From contig JABYQQ010000020.1 in NCBI GenBank assembly GCA_022605405.1, positions 124,001-188,000 on the forward strand: 64,000 bases of DNA, in the 5' to 3' direction. Numbering within the stretch: the stretch's first letter is position 1; every line of letters begins with the position of its first letter. The translations under genes and the position numbers were made by a program. Below are positions 1-13,900 of this stretch, piece after piece. The notes under the pieces are model-generated. The model did no database searches and was not told the origin of the DNA. It saw only the letters and a program-made list of their open reading frames with translations. Origin of the DNA: Earliella scabrosa (taxonomy: Eukaryota > Basidiomycota > Agaricomycetes > Polyporales > Polyporaceae).

Positions 1-1792
1 CAGGATTAGCTTCGAGGGGGGCGTCGCGGGTGCGCGCCCGAGAGCTTCTTCGTGAAGATGGCGATGGGGCCGCCATGCATCGCATCAGCTGGCAGGAATG
101 GTGGCCGATGACGACCTCGTCCTGCCAGCCGCCCTTGTCCTTGTCCTTGTTCCCCGTGTTTCGCCACTCGCCACCGTGCGCATTCTCGGGTGGAGAAGCT
201 CGCGCGCACAGGGGGTCGTCCGAGGACCGAGCCGGGCAACGTCGACGGGGAGCTCGTGCGGGGCGGGGCGCGACTGCGATTGGCCGACCGTCTCCTGCGC
301 TGACGCGACGGGCGGCTGAGGACGGGCGCGCTCGCAAACCTTGTACGCTTTGGGAGCGGTGCAGCGTGAGTGCGTTCCGTGATGGGCTCGATATCCGCAG
401 CCGTCGACGGACGTGGGAAGGACCGGAGACGGCAGGGGGCGTCCGGGGGGCATCCGGGCTGCACATTTGCATCCGCGCGTCTCGGCGCAGGCGCATACAC
501 ACGCGTCTGGGGCGGGTGGGGATCGCGTCAGAGCGTGGCTGGAGAGTGGTCATCGATCAGAGCCGAAACAGTTGGAGGACAAGGGAACTCGACGGGGCTG
601 ATTGGGATCAGAGCGTGGGTCGCTCTCTCCTGTGCTGCACGGCGCGTACCGCTCTATGGGTTAGAGTTCGATCGCTGGCCACCCCGGTGGCAGGCGCACT
701 TCCCAGCTCCTTGACCGTCCCAGTCTGAGAAGTCCTGTTCGCACCGGTACGCTGGAGGCTAGAGAACGGAAGACATAAGCAGCGTTCACGCACCGCTCCA
801 AAGAAGCGTTATTTTTGTCATCACGACAACCTCCGGAAATGAGCCCCCCAAACTCGGCCGCTGCTGGCGTGTTTTCGTGGGACGGAGTGCGGGGACAAGC
901 CTGCCTCGTCCAGACGCATCAGACGGACGCGGGATGTGCTAACGGAGAGGCCCGTTGGCTGCGGGCGTGATTGGGTTCGCCTTCGGACGCAGAGCCCGGG
1001 CTGGGGCCGGCCAATATACTCGCTCGCCACCGTGCGCAGCGCTGGCGACGGCGGGAGCGGAGAGTGGGCGGCGAGAACGTGGTGAGAACGACATCTGAGA
1101 TTGGAGGAGGAGGATGCGTGCGAGAGAATCTGGCGACGTTGCGATCATTTGGCCATGAGCTTTTCAGGAACGATAACCCATTTCTCCCGGTCACACCTTA
1201 TCACGACGACCCTGACCGGACCACGAGAAGAGCGCTTCGCACGCGGCGAGGTGGGAAACTGATCAGAGCACGAGCTCCTGATGGCTGATGGCGGGCCGGC
1301 CGAGGACCCTCCGGGGTCCGGGCGGCGGAGGCATAATGGCTTGATCTCGAGGCTTCTCGAGGACAATACGCGCGTGTGTGGCCTGCGCTGGGCCCACCGG
1401 TGCAGACTGCCAGCGATGGAAGCTGACGGAGATCGCGGGCGACGAGCTCGAGCACCGGATGGCGGTGGGCGGGCGCGACAGCAGCGGGGACGCAGCCGGG
1501 GACTGCCGGGCGGAGATGCTGGGGTGCGCGGAGCTGAGAAGTTCGGGCGGCGCGCGAATGACGGAAGCATATGATGGTGATGGGTTGCCATGTTTGGGAC
1601 GTGCGTGCACTCGACGGCCGTGAAATTGTTGTGGGAGCGATTGTTGGTGGTACATATGCGAGTGCTCGTGTCGAGATTGGGTGAGGCGCCCCTTGTTCTT
1701 CTCCTTCTGCCTTCCTGATCTCTTCTCATCACTTGCCATCGTCTTCCCGCACAGCTCCCCTCGGACAGCCTTCCTCGTCCACCCAGTCCGCC
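1..1792. other. Upstream intergenic region of the GATA factor gene
   Basis: This GC-rich stretch has several overlapping open frames on both strands. None has recognisable domains, consistent splice sites or protein-like composition, so I read it as promoter and 5' leader of the GATA gene. A CT-rich run just before 1793 fits a fungal transcription-start region. I see no repeat or RNA gene in it. Confidence 0.5.
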
Positions 1793-3697
1793 ATGGACAG
1801 ACCGTGCGTGTCTCCAACTATATATACTCGCTCAATCACCCCCCAACATCATCATATCAACAGCCGTTCTCCTCAGGCTCACGCTCCTGCCTCCCATCCA
1901 ACGCCCGACCCCCGTCCGCCCAGATCCCCATCGCCCCCCTCTCACAGCAAGCACGCCTACAACCCCTCAGAACATCCCCCGCACCCCCACTCGCGTCCCG
2001 ACAGCCGCCTCTCCGACTCGCGTCTTCTCCCACCGCCTGCCGCCCCCGAGCCAGCGCGACACCCGCCCGCCGCGTCCGAGGACGCGACTCCGCCCGCGTC
2101 GCCGCCCCACAAACGCTTCAAGCCCGAGCACTCGCACCCGCTCCCGCCTCCGTATCCCTGTCACGTCGATCAGCGCTGGGTGCGTCTTTGTCCGTCATTG
2201 ATCGCATTACGCTGCTAACATGCCATCACCGATCACTTGCCTGTCCATTTCCTGTTTGCGTTCCTGCGGTCCAGCACTACTCCCACGGCCCTTATCCCCA
2301 GTCCTTCTATCCATATCCGTATCATCAAAACATGCCCCATCGTGTCGAGGACATGTCCATTGACCGGTCAATAAGGTTCGCACCGCCGTCTCATCCTATA
2401 AGAACGCCCGTCACCCACATCCTAACCTCCCACAGCCATCGTTCTGACGGCCCAGCCCAATATCAGTTCATGCCGCCCCACTCCCATCCCACCCCTCCTC
2501 CCATCGCTACCCTCCATCACTCGCCTGCCCTCTCTGCCTCCTCCCTCGAGAGCAACTCCATCTCCCCCTCCCCTCCGGTACGTCTCCGCTCCTTACCTGT
2601 CCCCCGTTCCCACCCCTTGACGCTGCTATATCACCAGGTCACGCAGCCGTCCACCCCCTACTACCCGCACCCAGCACAAGCTCCGCCAATGAGCCAGGCC
2701 CCTCCATACCCCTACCAGCCCAACGGCGCTATGCCTCGCTACGCCGAGGAGCAGCCCGCACAAGGCTACGCCGTCCCTCCCCACTCCGCGCAGAGCATCT
2801 CACGCTCCATCCGTCCGACCATGGTGGCGACACAACCATACCCTGGCCAGGCCAACTACATCATCCACACCGACGACGCGTCCACGAAGCTCAGCGACCG
2901 CGTCCGGCGGAAATGCTACAACTGCCGCACGACCGACACCTCAACCTGGCGGCGGTCCAGCTTGACCCCGGGCAAGGTGGTGAGTGGCCCGCCCCGCGTT
3001 CCTCCCTCCTCGCTCTCCCCCCCCCTCTCTCTCTTTCTCTCTCGCACGCATCTGCTGACGCGCTCCGCGACTGCCTCAACAGTTGTGCAACAAGTGTGGC
3101 CTCTTCGAGCGCACGCACTCGCGCCCGCGCCCTGAGCAGTTCCCACACAAAAGGGGGCCAGCGGTCAGCGTGAACCAGTTCAAGCAACACCGTAATACGC
3201 CTCCGCCGTCGCACGCCGCCCAGGCGCAAGCGCAAGCGGCTGCCCAGCAGCAGCAACAACAACAACAACAGATGGCAGGTGGCCAGCGTCTACCCCCGAT
3301 GCTCCCCCCTCATCATTACTCGCACCCCTCGCTCTCGCCCTTGATGGCCGCCCGGTCGTCCGACCCGCAACAGCAGCAGCAGTACCGTCAGGGCGGCGTG
3401 ACCGAGATTGGCGCGCTCTTGAACGGTCCTGGGGAGGCGCAGGCGGGGTCCGCGACGGGCTCGCCCCAGCAGTCGCACCAGCAGCCGCCGGGGCAGCAGC
3501 AGGACGGGCAGGCGACGCACGGGGTGAAGCGTCCTGGGTCGCCGCTGGAGCAGCCGCAGCACACGCCGCAGCCCGAGGGCCAGCTGAACGGGTCGCCGCA
3601 CGTCGGCGCGGGCTCGATCCCGAACAGCCCGCGGAACGAGCGGCGGGAGGCGCCGGCGTCGTCGACGACGGCGGCGGCGTACCGCGCGAGCAACTGA
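1793..3697 (+). CDS. GATA-type zinc-finger transcription factor
   Basis: Nuclear DNA-binding regulator predicted to bind GATA motifs. Proposed exons are 1793-2179, 2275-2375, 2436-2577, 2638-2979 and 3083-3697, giving about 528 aa. The 2376-2435 intron is the least certain; reading through it stays in frame and gives 548 aa. The single zinc finger is split by the last intron. It starts CYNC at about residues 303-306, has WRRS in the loop, and closes with CNKCGLFERTH at 326-329, so the spacing is C-X2-C-X19-C-X2-C. A basic stretch (RPRPEQFPHKRG) follows. The first 300 residues are Pro/Ser/His/Tyr-rich and disordered. After the finger comes a Gln/Ala-rich tail with a run of nine Gln near 3246-3270. 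ATG 1793 is preferred; an in-frame ATG at 1733 would add 20 residues. The finger is diagnostic of the family; the regulatory target is unknown. Confidence 0.9.
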
Positions 3698-4990
3698 CTC
3701 GGCGCGCGCGTGGGGTGACCGCGTGCTGAGCGCGGAGAGTCGGAGGAGACGTCGCGACGTCGTTGTTGTTGTCGTCGTCGTCGCCATTGGACAGTTCTTT
3801 TGCATCGCCTGCCATTTACCATTCAACCTTCAGCCTTTCGTTCGTTGCCTTCTCCCTCCCCCATATCCCCCCTTCCCCCCCTTCCCCCCGCACCGCTTAC
3901 CCTTACCCTCATTGCATCATTGTCGTCATCCGTCTGCGTTGCTTGCTCGTTGCTGCTGCTTTCGCCGTTCAGTGTATTTATCGTGTATTTTTTGCCCGCG
4001 CGTGCGCGCCGCCGTAGACTCGCCCGTCCAGTGTATCGCTTACCGCCGCCCGTTCCTTTTATCGTTCGCTGCCGCCGTTCTCTCCTCCTCCTCCTCCTCC
4101 TCTTTCTCCCTCTCCATATACCTCTATCCTCCCTTCCACTCTCCCGCTGCTGCATGCGCTCCCCCCTTCCTCCTTGTCATGATGCCGCCGCGAGCACATG
4201 GCGTGAACCCCCGTGATGCTCGGACACGACGCCATCCCGCGGACCTCCAACTGCTCTCCACCCACCGACGTACCCAGACGCATCGCGCGCCGCCGCCGCA
4301 TCTCGCGACCGAAGCCGAAGCCTCTGCGCAGGTGAGGCCGCCCGAGGGGTTCCGTCCGTCCGATCGACGCGGGTGGAACGGAGAATGGAAGACAGCCCTT
4401 GTCGTCCCTTGTCGTCGCGCACGCGTCAGATCATCAGCATCTGGAGAGGCCGTTGCTCGACTGGGAGACGAGGCACGGGAGACGCAGGCGGGGGCTCGCG
4501 CTGGTCGTGCGGGCGGGCGGGGAGCAGCTCCTCGATTCAGAGGGACGGACGGTTTTTTGTTCTGCTCTTTCTTGTTCTATACGTGCGTGTTTGTTCACTC
4601 CAGAGTTACTAGTTACTGTATCGCTCCGCCTCCCCCCTCTCGAGATCTCGCTTTCTTGGTTCGTGTGCACGTCGCATCATTCATCTGTTGCTGCAATGCC
4701 CACTGCTCACTGTCTTTGTCTGTCCTTCCATGCGCCTCTCTCCCTCTCTCTCCCCCTCTCTCCGTATTCGATAGCTATATGCTCGGTATCGGTCGTCTAG
4801 TCTCTAGTCTATAATGTGCCCATCTCGCCTCTCTCTCTTTTTTATCTCTATCTCTCTGTGCGTGTTCTAGCCTAGTGTACGCCCGTCGTGCCAATCATCA
4901 GCGCTCCCCATTCGAGCATATCTTCCTCTGGTGTGCCTCCCTAACTAATCATAAGTGAGTGACGGGCTTATCATGCGCGGTTAACTGTCG
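3698..4990. other. 3' flank of the GATA gene, pyrimidine-rich low complexity
   Basis: The plus strand is strongly C/T-biased, with long runs of CCTCC and CTCTCT. Open frames here translate to Ser/Leu/Pro/Arg runs on one strand and Arg/Glu/Gly runs on the other, which is what low-complexity DNA produces. The first several hundred bases are probably 3' UTR. No gene is supported. Confidence 0.5.
4735..4862. repeat. CT-rich microsatellite tract
   Basis: Imperfect (CT)n blocks, including CTCTCTCTCC and CTCTCTCTTTTTT runs, are interspersed with short unique sequence. It is a simple-sequence tract of no evident function, lying in the 3' flank of the GATA gene. Confidence 0.6.
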
Positions 4991-7900
4991 GCGTCCGTGC
5001 TCCTTGCAGCCGCGAACCTGCGCGCGCGTAGGTACGTACGTACTCCGCAGCAGCCGGGTATGTGTACATACACTGCTGCTGTCGCGTCGCCAACGACTTG
5101 GACGTTCCGCGCCAACCTTTCAAGTGTCCCTCGAAGCTCCGGATCCGAGCGCGTGGGTGGGGCTATGGGCGTGTTACATGTGTGCACAACGTTGAACGTT
5201 GAACGCGTACGTTGTGCGTACGTGTAGCGACCCGACGAGGGCCCGAGCTGGCGCGCGCGAGTCGGCGCAGCACGTCACCACGACGCACTGTAACAGAACG
5301 TCGAAGTGAGCATCCAGCAAGCTCGGGACGAGGGTGTCTGATCGCGCCTGCACGTCGAGTCGGTTGAGAACGTTCGTTCGCGAACGGAGGGTGGCCAAGC
5401 GCGCTTGGGGCCGACCCTGCCAGTGACGCGCCCCGGTGCTCGCGATCGCGTCCCTCCTCCCTCCGACCCCACGTCCCGTTACGCGTTGACGTTACGTATC
5501 GAGGGGGCCGAGGCCGCGTGCGCGCGGACGTGCCAGTAGACGTCTGTGCACTTTCTCGCGAGACGTACGCGTATGTAAGCAGTAAGGAAGTACGGGAGCA
5601 GACGTGTGCGGTGGACGGTGGACGTGTCCTGTCTGACTGGCTCTCGCTTAGCCACCGTTCCATGAAGTCGTGATGTGAGTGGCCCGCGCGCGTGGACGGT
5701 TAGCCGAGTGATGCGGGTGGATGTCGATGATTGGCTGAGCGGCTGAACCTGGCTGATGGCGCTTTAGGCGCTCGAGAGGCGGAGTGCCACCAAGATGTTG
5801 TTTGTCCCCGTCGGTTGTCGTCCGAACTCCAATGGAGTAGGTGGAAGAAAGTGAGTACATCCAAGTCTGACGCGCAGACAGATCGTTGATTTCCTGGACG
5901 CGGCAACTCTATGCAATATGCATATTGCTCGGTGAGTTGCTGATTTTGTCCGAATGGAAATTTGGGCTAATCGCGTTGGCACGGATTAATATCGATGGCC
6001 TCTGATGGAAGTCGGCCGTGCGCTATCCCCTGCGCACCCTCCGGGCCTCGCGCCAGTCTCAAGACCGTGCGCGCATGTGGCGGGCGAACGTATCCGACGC
6101 TCAAGCCGCTGCTAAAACGCATCACGCCCTCGCCCTTCTCGCCCTTCTCGAATTCCGCTCGGGGCTCGGGTCGGACCTCGTACTTACTTATCACGGTTCG
6201 TGGGCCTCAGGCCTGAGCGCTGAGCAGTGAGCGGTCGATTTTTTGCTCAACGTTACGTTCGACGTTCGACGCTGATGTTCAGAGTTCTGTCGGACGGGTT
6301 ACGGCTTGCCAGTGGTGCGTTCGAACTTTGAATTAGTCCCATTTACAACACGCCACTTGATCAGCGAGCGTCGAGCGCACAATTGTTGTTTGGTGCCCCC
6401 TTCCATGCAGCTGCCCGGCAGCGGACGGCATGCTGAGGCAGCTGAGCTCTGGCCTCCCTCGTGCAGCCTGCAGTGCTGTAAGGACAGACGGTCCTGGCAG
6501 ACGTGCCGTCATCGACGAAATGCAAGCAATCTCAGCACGTCGTCGACCGCTCATCCCCGCGGCGCATCGTGGAAGGCTCCCAAGCCTGACTTGACTGTCG
6601 ACTGAGCGTCGCAAGCTCTCGAGATCTCACGGCTTGAGAACCTTGAGAGTCTGCGCTGTCGACAGCGAGGTTCTTCAGGAGCGTGGCCTCGGGCGCGAAC
6701 GACACCTATGGATTCTTCCCTGGGGAATAGTCCGAAGTAGGGTCTCGCTGCTGGTGGGCTTGGCGTCGAGCGTGAGGACGGGGGAAGAGAGGACATCATT
6801 TGGCTGGCGTTTTGCATTCGAAGCACCCACCGAGCCGTTCTCCGTCCCGGTTTGTTTCCCCGTCTCACCGGGAGGGAGGGTCTTCTCTCCGCGCTCGATG
6901 TGCCAGTGCACTGGCAGGACCTCCGTGCGCGTGCAATGTGGACGAGGTGTGGCCGCTGAGAGATCGAGGGGAGAAATATACGGGGTCGATATTAGATTCA
7001 ACAACTCCGCGAGCGACACGACGCCGAGCGTGCGGTGTATCCCGCGCTGCGCGGCGCACGCTCGTCTATATGCACGGGGAGCCTGAGCGGAGGCGGTCGA
7101 GAGGGCGACTGGAGACAGAAGTCTGAGCAGGCAGGGACCATGGAGCGTTCTGCTCCAAGGGGGCCATCGAAGCCGTGGAACGTTCGATATGATCGAAGCG
7201 CGACGCCACAACGCCGCCGGAGCCTGTTACGGCGCCGTCCGCGTTCTCCCGTCCGACGCCCGTGCCGGCCCTCTCTCTTCTCTCTCACCGGCTCCCAGAC
7301 ACAACGGCCCGCCCACCTGGCACGATTTCCAGTGGACACTCGCAGCAAGATCCTTCGTACGAAGACGACTCGCCGCAGAGCTCGCTGCCGCTACCGCTGG
7401 CAGCTACGGTGCACGCAGCAAGTGTGGTTCAAACCCGAGCTCGCCGAGGACACGCTGGATTCTCGTTCGCATTCGACTCACCGCGCCGAACGCAATATCC
7501 GAGTTCGGCTTCCACGCACGCGCACGCGCCGAGTCGTCGCGACCGGGACAACACCCTCGCCACGTCGCCGTACATGCGTCCGTGCGCACGCACGCCTTCT
7601 CTTGCGCCAAGCTCGCTGATCGAGCTCATATTGGACAGAAGCCCCGATTCGCCCGCCGGTGCGTCCTCTCTTCTCCTCCGACGCTCTCCCCCTCGCTCAG
7701 ATCGTACGCGTCAATAGCACTGCTAGTCCCGAAGGAAGACCGCTGCAAGTGCAACCGCGTTGAATTAGCCCATCACTGGTCTCTGTACATGTGGCTGCAG
7801 GCCTAGGGACAACGGCCGTCCCACTCAAGTCCTCGCCTTCTCTCCGACGACGTCCGGGCAGATGGCGCGACGCAACGCTCCGATTCCGACGGTGCGCAGC

Positions 7901-10900
7901 ATCCGTCCTCGTCGGCGCCGGCGACTCACGACCTGGGTGTCCGGGCCCAGACCAGGAGGCGCAACTGCAGCGAGCACGGAGAGAAGACCAACGGCGGGAC
8001 GCAGAAGACGTGCGCAACTTCTCGCACGCCCGGATCGTCGGACAAAGAGCACGACGTGCCCGCTGTGCGCCCAGACCCCCACCCCCACCTACGCCTCGTC
8101 GGTCCCTGCGTTCTGGCAACTTGCAAGCGACTTGCCACGGTCCACCTCCGTCGTCGAACCGGGGGCCGGCGTGTCCCAGGACGAGCCGGCCGGATGCCCG
8201 TTCTGGGAGGATCGCCGGGAGCCTGGGGCGGCCTCTGGTCAGTGCGCGAAGTACGAAGCACGAAGCACGGTCTGTACGTACTCGAGCTCGCTGTATGTCG
8301 TATGTCGGCGATGGGCTCGCTCCGCTGCCACATCCGGGCTTATGTCCCACTAACCTTCCCTCCGTCCGCATGCCCACCCACCACTCACCATCTGGCACCG
8401 GATGCTGCGTCCTGCGGTGTGACCTGGTGACTGGTGACTCATATCGGCGGCTCGACGGGCAAGGTTTGACATGGAGGAGCTGCTTATCTTGCTTGTCACC
8501 GCGAGCTGCGTCGGCCGCGCATGTGCATGTGCGCCGATGGGATGCACTATCACTATTTCCGCCTCCTTCCGCTCAATCGCACCGAGTGGGCGTCGGACGC
8601 TGGACAAGGTTCGGGTGGCCATCGACGTCCTCCGCGGCCTCTCTCATCTCATCTCCATCCCAACACTACCACTGCTGGTGCTAGCATGCATTGGGCCCCG
8701 CTCGTCCTCTTTCCGTATATGGGCCGTCTTTCTCCGCCGGACACGCCCCCCTTTCCTGGGTCTACAACGACCGCGACCGTCCGGCGATCAATCCACAGAA
8801 CACGCGCGGGCGCAAACCTTGACCTTCAATTGGCTTCAAGCTCTGTGCACATGCCCGATCCGTCTCGCCGCAGAGCTCGTCTCCTCGCCCGCTCAGGCTC
8901 TTGGTTCTTGTACGTACTGATGCGCTCTTGCCTCATCGGGGACTACCAGCCCACGGTCGCACCCATTCATTTCGAACCCATGGCGAGGCCGAGGCCCTGA
9001 AGACCTGGCGGTCGAATGCTCGGAGGGTGTAGGGCGGCGGCTGGGAGCTCCGCCACCCAGGCTAGAAGGCGAGCTGCTGTAAGCGGCGACACACACGAGC
9101 CGACGGGGACCGGCCGTTCGAGGGCGCAAAGCTTGGCTCGTGCCGCCGTGCATGCGCCACCGACGACGACCACTGGCCACTGGGATGGCACGGGATGAGA
9201 AGACGGCTGCGGTGCGATAACCACGACAGAGGGGCGCTGTGGTCGCGGTGCATGTGTAAGCACGGCGTGTGTGGAGAGTTGACGAAGGTGTGCGCCAGCG
9301 TCCTATGGAGCCTTGCTACTCGTTGTGCTGACGCTGTCGTGGACGCAGAGACATGTGCGCGTACTACATCTATTATGCAATCGCATTATTTCAGTCTGTG
9401 CAACTTTGCACTAGCGGATGTCAACCACATCGACGTGCCGCGCGTCGCCTGCTCTGACAACGTGACAGGGCGTGGTTGGTGTGCATGCACCTTGTCAGCC
9501 CGCGCACCCGGAGCTCCCGTCACGGATCTCGACTCGACATTCAATACATTCACATTCACGTACCGCCCGCTAGCTGCGCCTCTCCGAGTCCTATCGACGT
9601 TCACCGTTTACGTTCAGCATCCATGACGCCGGGCTGTCAAGCTTCCAAGCCATCGCACCAGGTCGGAGCGCGGGAGGCGTAATATGGGATGGGATAGAAT
9701 AGGATGGGATGGGATGGGATGCGCGGCTTGCCGATCCGAGGCAAGGCAAGGTTTCATTAGCGTTCGCGCCCGCGCGCGGCCAGCTGCATCAGCACGGACG
9801 TGCGTCATCTCGGCAAGCATGGACGCGTGCACGTACGGATGCACGGACGCACGGACGTCGACTGACTCATCGCCTGCCAGATTCGCTGCGCAGCTGCAAG
9901 AGCCACAGTTACTAGTCTCAAGTGTTCGGTCGTCCGTGCGTCTGCAATGGCCGATCGTCCGCGCTAGCACCGACGGGCGGAGGGAGGAGGGCTCAGCTCG
10001 GTCCCGCCTCCGTCTCCTCCATCATTCCGCATAGGTGAATAGGAACTCGAAGAGCCCAATGGTACATCGCGATTCTCATGCTCGTTGTAACAGGGCCGTC
10101 TGTCCCCACCCCATCCGGGCCCGCACTCCATGATCCCATGACATACGACTTCCTGAAGCTGGAGAGGACTGGGGCTGCGACGTGCATCATCATGCATCGA
10201 CCTCTGGCCACCCGAACCTTGTCTGGCACGGCCCGTCATCTGCATCGCAATCATGCATCATGCGTCGACGTCGTGCACGTCGACGTTCATTATCAACGTC
10301 CTCGCGCGTTCATCAACGTCGCGGTACGGGAGTTGCGGCTCAGCAGCACTGCCAACCCTCCGGTCAGCCGCTGTCTTCCGTCATTGACCTATCCTCGTCC
10401 ATCCACTGGCATGTCAGTACTCAAGTGCTCAAGCTTCACCGGACCATCTGGACCCAAATATAGTGACGAATAAACGGCAGCCTCAGGATGTCTCCCCTCC
10501 GGCCGCAGCGTCGTCGTCTCGCGGTCCGAGACGGAAAGGGAAAAAAGCCCGGCTGTCAATATTCAATGCGGGCGCACGATTGGACTTGGGGGACTCGGAG
10601 ATGCGCAGCAGCGCCGTCAAAGAAGCCGCCAAAGCTGCACGCTCTTCTCGCGCTTCGCGACGATGGCGAACGCGAAGCCGGGCGCATTCAGGGTCGATGC
10701 GCTGCATATGGCTAGATGCCGCGCTGCGTGGCGTGTTCCAGCGCGGGTGCACAACCGCGGGCGCACGGGGACGGGGACAGACGGGGTCGCGATGGGACGC
10801 GCGTGCGGTGCGGATTGAATTGGGTACGTACTGGAATGTGACGTTTGCGGTGACATTTATGAGGGTGTGTACCGGTCGGGCCGATTGGTCGGTATTGCGG

Positions 10901-13900
10901 GCAGTGGCCATGGACGTCTGGACAGGCGCGTTCGCGCGTCGTGTTGCGCTACTGAAATAATTGCACGCTACAGTTCTCGTCGCTGTATTCCGAGTGTCTA
11001 GCAAAGGCAGAGACCTCTCTAGATCTGCCATCCGAGCGGGCAGATGGTTCTCCAGCGCAGAAAATATACTGCACCCCGTGGACTGCGAGTGCTGCGAGTT
11101 CTCTGGAATGGACCACGACCTGCAATTGTATTTTCTGCCTGTGCACTCCGTGGTGCGACCGCGCGGCGGCGCTCTCCGGAGCCAGAATATTGACCATCCT
11201 CTGAACCTTGCGCGAGCCCGCTGGTGGGCACTACTGTATAACCATCCCTGGCCCCCCTCTGATGGCTCCCGAGCCTGAGAGCCTGAGAGCGGTTTGACGG
11301 TGACATGCCGGGCGCGCGCAAGTGACAGGCCCGCATGGTTTTCATTTCGCAAGCAGGGGGCTCCGAGGACCGCTGAGTAGTGCTGGCGGACGGACCTGGC
11401 TTGGGACACTGTACCTGAGGAAGCCTCCGGGGGCGCTTCGCGGGCGCGCACCGGAGTCGCGTGGTTTGGAGATGTGACGTGCGCTTTCCCTCTGGATCTC
11501 TTGCGTGTCCGCGGAGAGGCTCGGAGGCCTAGAGCTGGGGCTGACCGGGGTGGGGCTTTCCGAGCTCGGCGTGGAGGCGCATCTGTTCTGAAGCCTGAGT
11601 GCGCATCGCGAGAACTGAAACTGGCTGGATCTCGAGATGAGTAGAGTTTGGGCAGTGACTTGTGTCTGACAAATCCTATGGCATGATATTTCCTCCCGCA
11701 GGGCGCGCGTGAGACGCTGGGCGTCGAGGCAAGGATGGCAATCCCCGCGATCTGACCGAATGGATCACTCCGAACCTGCGTCGTGACGGCGCCTTCACAT
11801 CTCAGGCAAACCCGATCCAGAAGTTCGCAACTGGTAAGTCTTGGTACCGCGAACTCTGGCGCGAGCTTCGACCCTCCAAATCTTCAACGTCTCAAGTGCG
11901 CACTCATCATCACCACACAGCAGGCGCTCAACATCTCGTCTCTGAATGAAGGACGCAAGCATGCATGGGCGCACTGGAACTACACGACGACGGCTGACAA
12001 TGGTGGAACCGACCCACACCCAAACTGGGGGACATCACTGCGCCATCAGTGGATCGCCCACCGCGCCCCGCGCCCCGCGCGTCCACATTGCCCGTGCCCG
12101 CTCGCGCGCACCAGACCTCCCGAAAGCGGCATCCGTAAATGAACTGTCGAACGCAGGATATTAATGACCCCGATCGTACTACATAAGTGTAGTTCATAGC
12201 CTAGCCAGTACACGCTGTCTGTGACCCTGTGCGCGCATCCGCGCCGGATCGCTGTCACGCCTCCGCGGTGACTGTGCCAGGGGGCCAGTGCGTCCCTCAC
12301 CGTAAATACCTTGTATAAGTGTCCGAATGCGCGCGATCAGCGACGCGCCACCTACATCCGTGGCGAGACGGTGCGCATAGGTAGCACATAGCCGCAACCG
12401 CGGGGCACAGGATGGAGCTAGGAGTCGGGAGTTGCCCGGGTGGCGGCACGCTCGCCGGGGACGGAGATGATAGGCTAATTGGCTTCGAGAGCCTGCCCTC
12501 CCACCCACTCGAGCTAGAGTGAGGCCACCGCAAGCACCCACGCGCGCCTGTGATCAAACGCTGAGAGATGACGCGGCCGCACCGCTCGTGCTCCGGCGAT
12601 GCGCCTCGAAGCTTGTTGTGCGCAGGGTGTCGGAGACGGCAGGACGGCGCGACTGCGCGCTGGTCACTGGCCGCTGGCAGAACTTGAGCATGAAGCATGA
12701 AGCTTTGAAGGGGCGCGCACGTTACGGAAGAACCGGTCGCCGTGGAGATCGTATATATGGAACGCTTTGATAGGAGGAGTAGAAGCGTCAAGCGTGCGTG
12801 AGCGGCGGAACGTTCGACGACGCGTTGTGACGCGCATTCGCTGCGCCGGCGTGCCAGCAGCATTTGAGAGCGGCCGCGGGAACCGCATTTTCACTGCTCG
12901 GTCTCATCAGGCGACGATGGATGTGCGTCGGAGAGCCGGGCCGCGCTCGGGCCGGGTGCGGTGGGATTATTCTCGCTGTTTTTGCGACTTCTGTGTTGCT
13001 GTGGTCTACAGCTGACCTTGCGTCCGCTTCGCAGGAATGTGATCGCTGGCGGAGGTGTGGGGAGCCATCAGCGATACGTGTGCCTTCTTGCTGCCGGGAT
13101 GCTGCGTTGGAGAGTCCTGTTCGAACAGGAACGGGGATTGAAGGGACCGGGGACTGGGTAATGGGGAAGCCTGAGGGGAACGGGGCCCCCGCACTTCTGC
13201 CAGTGCACGCGGGAGGAGTTCCAACTCAACGCTTGCAAGTCCGACTCGCGCGGAGTCGCGAAGGGCTCCGGCCGGAATTTCGACGAGACGAGGAGCCGCT
13301 GCAAGTGCACCTCCTTCGCGACAGCTGGAATTATGGGTGATGCGCATTGCGAGGTGCGGATGTATTTGCGACGCGAGCTCGCCGCCCCGCACAACCCTCG
13401 CGCGCAGGGCCGTGCTCGCCCCCTCCGAGCAATGCCATGGCCGCGACGACCGAGCTCGAGCACGAGTCAGCCCTCCCCCCTTCACGACGTGCGTGTCGGC
13501 GGAGCGAAAGAGAGGCCCCGGATGGTCGTTGGGATGCGTGGCATGCACGCAAGGACACGCGGCGCAGCGCGCGTTATGTCAGCCCTTGTGAGCTCTGAAT
13601 CATCCGGTAGCTGGTATGGCGGGGATGCGGGGGTGCGGCGCACACGGTGGGCGGGTGCCAAGTGCGCGCGGCGGGGCTTGATATTGCTCCAAACTGAATC
13701 GACTGAATGGGGCGGGGGTCTTCTATGGGCCTCGATGAGAGCACGAAGCCTCGCGCGCGGAGGAGCTGAGGAGGGGAAGAGACCGACACGGTGGGGAGCG
13801 AGCTGCTCGTGTGCTTGGTGCGTCCGCGAGAGAGAGAGACATTGTAAGCGTAGCGACGGATAGTGTCCGTATTCGCTCTGGTCGCGGCGTTGAGATGGCG

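Noticed and set aside
9684..9721. Telomere-like repeat
   Set aside because: The unit is GGGAT, not TTAGGG, and the array is short and internal: an ordinary microsatellite.
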